In this document: piece by piece, positions 60,860 to 64,000 of the stretch
How the letters are laid out: each line of letters begins with the position of its first letter
How positions within the stretch are numbered: position 1 is the first letter of the stretch
Assembly (NCBI RefSeq): GCF_034933565.1
Contig: NZ_JAYFNG010000006.1
Coordinates: forward strand, 57,083 to 121,082
DNA from: Raineyella sp034933565
GTDB lineage: Bacteria > Actinomycetota > Actinomycetes > Propionibacteriales > Propionibacteriaceae
Direction of reading: 5' to 3'
Length of the DNA stretch: 64,000 bases
Notes under the pieces: model-generated
Database searches by the model: none
Told to the model about the DNA's origin: nothing
The model's input: the letters and a program-made list of their open reading frames with translations, nothing else
Made by a program: the position numbers and the translations under genes

Positions 60860-61044
60860 GCGGCTCTCCCTTCCTTTTTCCCTGACTGTTGTACCGCACC
60901 GGGCCAGGCGTCCCGAGCGGTGGAACACCCCGGCCTGCAGCGGTGCGACGTGCCGCGTTCCGGAACGGTGTCCTCTCCCCGGTGAGGCGACTTCCTCCGA
61001 AACGTGGCCCGTGAACGTCCTGCCCTTGAACAACGTGGCCCCGG

Positions 61045-61075
61045 ACGTCGTGGGCTCGGACGTCGTGGCCCAGGG
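61045..61075. repeat. Short degenerate tandem repeat upstream of trpC
   Basis: Units ACGTCGTGGGCTCGG (61045-61059) and ACGTCGTGGCCCAGGG (61060-61075) are adjacent near-copies, with two looser AACGTGGCCC copies at 61001 and 61032. They lie in the trpC leader region. Confidence 0.5.
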
Positions 61076-61080
61076 ACGAC

Positions 61081-61114
61081 GATGGGCGCCGCGGGCCGTC
61101 GGCCCGGGCGCCCA
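61081..61114 (-). terminator. Very stable hairpin between the trp-linked membrane genes and trpC
   Basis: ATGGGCGCC and CGGGCC pair with GGCCCG and GGCGCCCAT, giving 15 bp interrupted by one bulged G, with a GTC loop. A second 6-bp stem (CCCGGG, 61126-61131 and 61139-61144) lies just before it. They stand 220-290 nt upstream of trpC and 23 nt downstream of the HGxxPAAW gene, so they may terminate or attenuate transcription. I saw no Trp-rich leader peptide. The remaining sequence of the gap holds only degenerate repeats. Confidence 0.5.
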
Positions 61115-61166
61115 TCTGGACCATGACCCGGGGAGGCGTCCCGGGCCGCGATCTCAGTCGTACGTC

Positions 61167-61391
61167 CTAGACGTTGTCGAGGCCCATCCCGCGCAGCACC
61201 GCCCAGGTGATCCAGGCGGCCAGGGCGATGACGCCGGCGACGGCGAGCAGCACCAGGTTGGGGGTCGGCACCATGGCGACGACACCGACGACGACCGCCA
61301 CCATGAAGATGATGGAGAAGGCGTACGCGGCCGGCGACTTGCCGTGGTGGTACTTCTCCTCAGGGGCGTGGCCGATAGCGCTGTGACTCAT
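61167..61391 (-). CDS. Small HGxxPAAW-motif membrane protein of the trp cluster
   Basis: The 74-residue protein carries HHGKSPAAYAFSIIF, matching the HGxxPAAW-type motif of a small actinobacterial family (Tyr replaces Trp). It has two transmembrane helices (FSIIFMVAVVVGVVAMVP and LVLLAVAGVIALAAWITWAVL). It is nearly always found beside trp genes, but its role is unknown. It overlaps the preceding membrane-protein gene by 4 nt. Confidence 0.82.
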   Translation of the reverse strand: MSHSAIGHAPEEKYHHGKSPAAYAFSIIFMVAVVVGVVAMVPTPNLVLLAVAGVIALAAWITWAVLRGMGLDNV

Positions 61392-62032
61392 CCTTGACTC
61401 TCCCTCTTCGGTGGCGCCTGGGGCGGTGCTTCTTGGGCCGAGGGTACCGCAGTTTCGGACGTCGGGTCGACGCCCGCGTCCAGGGCTTTCCACACCGCGG
61501 TCGCGTCGGTCAGGTCCACCGCCACCGGGCCCCGCTCGAACCGGGACCGGCGGGTCTCCCACCGCGGGGCGAGGACGACCAGCAGGCCACCGCCGACCGC
61601 GACCGCCAGACCGCTCGCGGCGTACGCCCAGGGCCAGCCGGTGCCGGTGAGCTGCCAGTCCACCGCCAGGGTGACCGAGCGCAGAGCCTCGGCGACGACG
61701 TCGGCGGCCGGCCGGGGCCGGGAGACGCCCAGGGCGACCATCCCGGCCCCGGCGAGGAGCACTACGGCGCCGAGGACCTGCCGCCCGCGGGCGGCGAGGG
61801 TCAGGGACAGCAACAGCCCGGCCACGGTCACCACGGCCAGGGCCTGGCTGAGGCTGCCGCTCGACACCGTGCCGCTCACCGGTGCGGTGGTCCCGGTCGC
61901 GTCGGCGGTCCACCACGGCTGGGTGCCGGTCACGAACGCGCCGATGGTGCCGACCAGCAGGGCGACGTACGCGACCGTACGCCAGCGTCCCGCGGGCCGG
62001 GGCGGGGCCTGCCCGGTGCCGGGGGCCGTCAT
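61388..62032 (-). CDS. Tryptophan biosynthesis-associated membrane protein
   Basis: The 214-residue protein has about four transmembrane helices (VAYVALLVGTIGAFVTG, ALAVVTVAGLLLSLTLAA, VLGAVVLLAGAGMVALGV, YAASGLAVAVGGGLLVVLAP) with a conserved-looking QPWW after the first. This arrangement and its place directly after trpE match the actinobacterial Trp-operon-associated membrane protein family. The biochemical role is unknown. It overlaps trpE by 4 nt. Confidence 0.83.
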   Translation of the reverse strand: MTAPGTGQAPPRPAGRWRTVAYVALLVGTIGAFVTGTQPWWTADATGTTAPVSGTVSSGSLSQALAVVTVAGLLLSLTLAARGRQVLGAVVLLAGAGMVALGVSRPRPAADVVAEALRSVTLAVDWQLTGTGWPWAYAASGLAVAVGGGLLVVLAPRWETRRSRFERGPVAVDLTDATAVWKALDAGVDPTSETAVPSAQEAPPQAPPKRESQG

Positions 62033-63546
62033 GCGGGCACTCCGTCGAGTCCGCGCCAGCTGTCGGCGGCGGCGACCGCGCGGACCACGGCCATCGCCTT
62101 GTTGCGGCACTCCTGGTTCTCGGTGGCCGGGACGGAGTCGGCGACGATCCCGGCGCCGGACTGGACGTAGGCGGTGCCGTCCTTCATCAGCGCGGTGCGG
62201 ATGGCGATCGCGACGTCGGCATTGCCGGCGAAGTCGAAGTAGCCGATCACCCCGCCGTAGACGCCGCGACGACTCACCTCGAGCTCGTCGATGATCTCCA
62301 TCGCCCGCACCTTCGGGGCGCCGGAGAGAGTCCCGGCCGGGAAACAGGACAGCACGGCCCCGACTGCGTCGACGTCGTCGCGCAGGTGCCCGGTGACGCC
62401 CGCCTCCAGGTGCATCACGTGGGAGTAGCGACGCACCTTCATGAACTCGATCACGGTGACGGTGCCGGGCTCGCTGACCCGGCCGAGGTCGTTGCGGCCC
62501 AGGTCGACCAGCATGACGTGCTCGGCCCGTTCCTTCTCGTCGGCCAGCAGTTCCCGTTCCAGCGCCACATCCTCGGCGGCGGTCCGCCCGCGGGGCCGGG
62601 TGCCGGCGATCGGATGGGTGACGGCGTCGCGATCCGTGACGGTGACCAGGGCCTCGGGGCTGGACCCGACGATGTCGAAGCCGTCCAGCCGCAGCAGATA
62701 GAGGTACGGGCTGGGGTTGATCCGGCGCAGCACCCGGTAGACGTCCAGCGGGTCGGCCTGGGTGCGGATGTCGAAGCGTTGCGAGACCACCACCTGGAAG
62801 ATCTCCCCGGCGCGGATCTCCTCGACGGCTGCCTCCACCGCTGCCTCGAACTCGGCGGGGGTGCGCTGCTCGACCACCTCGGGGGCGGTGCCGGAGTCGT
62901 CCACGGCGCGGACCAACGGCTGGCTGGGCTCGGCGAGCCGCCGGGCCATCTCCCCCACCCGGGCCACCGCGTCGGCGTACGCCTCATCGACGCGCTCGTC
63001 GGTGGCGTCGTGGTTGATGGCGTTGGCGATCAACCACAACTCGCCGGTGCGATGGTCCATCACGGCCAGGTCGGTCGCCAGCATCATCACCAGCTCCGGG
63101 ACGTGCAGGTCGTCGACGCAGCCGTCGGGGAGCACCTCGAGGCGGCGCACGATGTCGTAGCCGAGGTAGCCGACGAAACCGTTGACGAACGGCGGCAGGC
63201 CCTCGGGCCGCTCGGTGCGCAGCACCCGCAGCGACTCGCGCAACACGTCGAGCGGCGCGCCGTCGGTCGGCAGGCCGACCGGGGGCTCGCCCGACCACAC
63301 CGCACGACCGTCGCGTTCGGTGAGGGTGGCGCCGCTGCGGACGCCGATGATCGACCAGCGGGAGAACACCCCGTCCTCGGCGGACTCGAACAGGAAGGTG
63401 TGCGGCTCGTCACGGGCCAGGGCGGCGTACAGCCCGACGGGGGTCTCGGTGTCGGCCAGCACCTTGGCCCACACCGGGATCACCCGGGTGGTGTGGGCCT
63501 GCTCCCGGAACCCCTCCGGGGTCGGGAAGATCGGCAGGGCGGTCAT
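62029..63546 (-). CDS. trpE: Anthranilate synthase component I
   Basis: The 505-residue enzyme makes anthranilate from chorismate with TrpG. The N-terminal regulatory part has LFESAEDGVFSRWSIIG with the SRWS stretch. The chorismate-binding half has GEIFQVVVSQRF, IAGTRPRGRT, LLADEKERAEHVMLVDLGRNDLG, FPAGTLSGAPKVRAMEII and AIRTAL. The ATG at 63546 overlaps the hisI stop. No trpG or trpD is in the window. Confidence 0.95.
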   Translation of the reverse strand: MTALPIFPTPEGFREQAHTTRVIPVWAKVLADTETPVGLYAALARDEPHTFLFESAEDGVFSRWSIIGVRSGATLTERDGRAVWSGEPPVGLPTDGAPLDVLRESLRVLRTERPEGLPPFVNGFVGYLGYDIVRRLEVLPDGCVDDLHVPELVMMLATDLAVMDHRTGELWLIANAINHDATDERVDEAYADAVARVGEMARRLAEPSQPLVRAVDDSGTAPEVVEQRTPAEFEAAVEAAVEEIRAGEIFQVVVSQRFDIRTQADPLDVYRVLRRINPSPYLYLLRLDGFDIVGSSPEALVTVTDRDAVTHPIAGTRPRGRTAAEDVALERELLADEKERAEHVMLVDLGRNDLGRVSEPGTVTVIEFMKVRRYSHVMHLEAGVTGHLRDDVDAVGAVLSCFPAGTLSGAPKVRAMEIIDELEVSRRGVYGGVIGYFDFAGNADVAIAIRTALMKDGTAYVQSGAGIVADSVPATENQECRNKAMAVVRAVAAADSWRGLDGVPA

Positions 63547-63962
63547 CGGGCCTCCGGTCCGTCGGTCCCACCGGCGGTGAGTCGGAGGGTGCGGGTGTCG
63601 AAGCAGGAGCGGGTGCCGAGGTGACAGGCGGCACCCTCCTGCTCCACCTGCAGCAGCAGGGTGTCGCCGTCGCAGTCGAGCTCGACCTTGCGGACCCACT
63701 GGCGATGGCCGCTCTCCTCACCCTTGACCCACATCGTCCGGCGGCTGCGTGACCAGTAGGTGCCACGGCCGGTGGAGAGGGTGAGGGCGAGGGCCTCGTC
63801 GTTCATCCAGGCCATCATCAGCACCCGGCCGGTCGTCGCGTCCTGGGCGATGGCCGGCACGAGGCCGTCCGGGGTGCGCTTCAGAAGTGCCGCCACCTCG
63901 TCGGGCAGGGTGGTGACCACCACCGGGGTCTCGGGATCGGTCTGGTCAGGGTTCGCAGTCAC
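63543..63962 (-). CDS. hisI: Phosphoribosyl-AMP cyclohydrolase
   Basis: The protein of about 139 residues opens the purine ring in histidine synthesis. LVPAIAQDATTGRVLMMAWMNDEAL, YWSRSRRTMWVKGEESGHRQ, the acidic DCDGDT and the zinc ligand region CHLGTRSCF are diagnostic. The start is uncertain: GTG at 63962 has AGGA 2 nt upstream, and a GTG at 63989 would add nine residues. It is fused functionally to the trp operon by overlap with trpE. hisF is not present here. Confidence 0.92.
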   Translation of the reverse strand: MTANPDQTDPETPVVVTTLPDEVAALLKRTPDGLVPAIAQDATTGRVLMMAWMNDEALALTLSTGRGTYWSRSRRTMWVKGEESGHRQWVRKVELDCDGDTLLLQVEQEGAACHLGTRSCFDTRTLRLTAGGTDGPEAR

Positions 63963-64000
63963 CGTCCTATTGTGGCCCGTCACCGGCACCGCGCCCGTGG

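Noticed and set aside
1..64000. CRISPR array, tRNA, rRNA, complete insertion sequence or prophage
   Set aside because: No regularly spaced repeats, cloverleaf-like segments, rRNA signatures or transposase/integrase motifs were seen; a dedicated tool run would be needed to exclude them fully.

Overview
This is high-GC actinobacterial chromosome, most likely from the Propionibacteriaceae or a close relative. The evidence is GC-rich codon use, frequent GTG starts, many 1-4 nt coupled gene overlaps, TANNNT -10 boxes (several giving leaderless or near-leaderless starts), and the order aroC-aroE-mltG-ruvX-alaS ... rarA-aspS-hisS ... rsh-apt-secFD-yajC-ruvBAC-yebC. The family-level call is inference; no rRNA or tRNA gene was seen.

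Layout. 1-9.6 kb: a minus-strand housekeeping run with the start of aroC, then aroE, mltG, ruvX, alaS, two small membrane proteins, rarA and aspS. 9.6-12.1 kb: an accessory cassette with a NarL-type response regulator facing a tiny secreted peptide gene and a histidine kinase. 12.1-25.4 kb: hisS, an MBL hydrolase, a DUF349 protein, bifunctional (p)ppGpp synthetase/hydrolase, apt, secF-secD-yajC, ruvB-ruvA-ruvC and yebC. 25.4-30.3 kb: an unusual block with a small ORF, a divergent LarA-like protein and a fatty acyl-CoA reductase/HAD fusion, ending at hisA/priA. 30.4-35.4 kb: an accessory island lying between hisA and hisH, with an ABC ATPase and split permease of the lactococcin-972 type, cryptic small ORFs, and a second kinase/regulator pair whose kinase frame is disturbed at a G7 tract. 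35.5-39.3 kb: hisH-hisB-hisC-hisD. 39.3-49.4 kb: DUF554 and DUF2202 proteins, an OmpR-type two-component pair, a YbaK protein, a membrane protein, dnaE and a CYTH-CHAD protein. 49.5-55.6 kb: gltD and gltB. 55.8-64 kb: a CPBP protease, lgt, trpA-trpB-trpC, two tryptophan-linked membrane proteins, trpE and hisI.

How it works together. Histidine genes are split between the hisDCBH/hisA cluster and hisI beside trpE. No trpF is seen although trpE, trpC, trpB and trpA are present, which fits HisA being the bifunctional PriA isomerase. Most intriguing are the two peptide-plus-two-component neighbourhoods, at 9.7-12.0 kb and 30.4-35.4 kb. The first looks like an intact peptide-signalling or antimicrobial-peptide unit. 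The second looks like a bacteriocin export/immunity island inserted in the his operon, with no intact bacteriocin gene recognised and several apparent frame problems.
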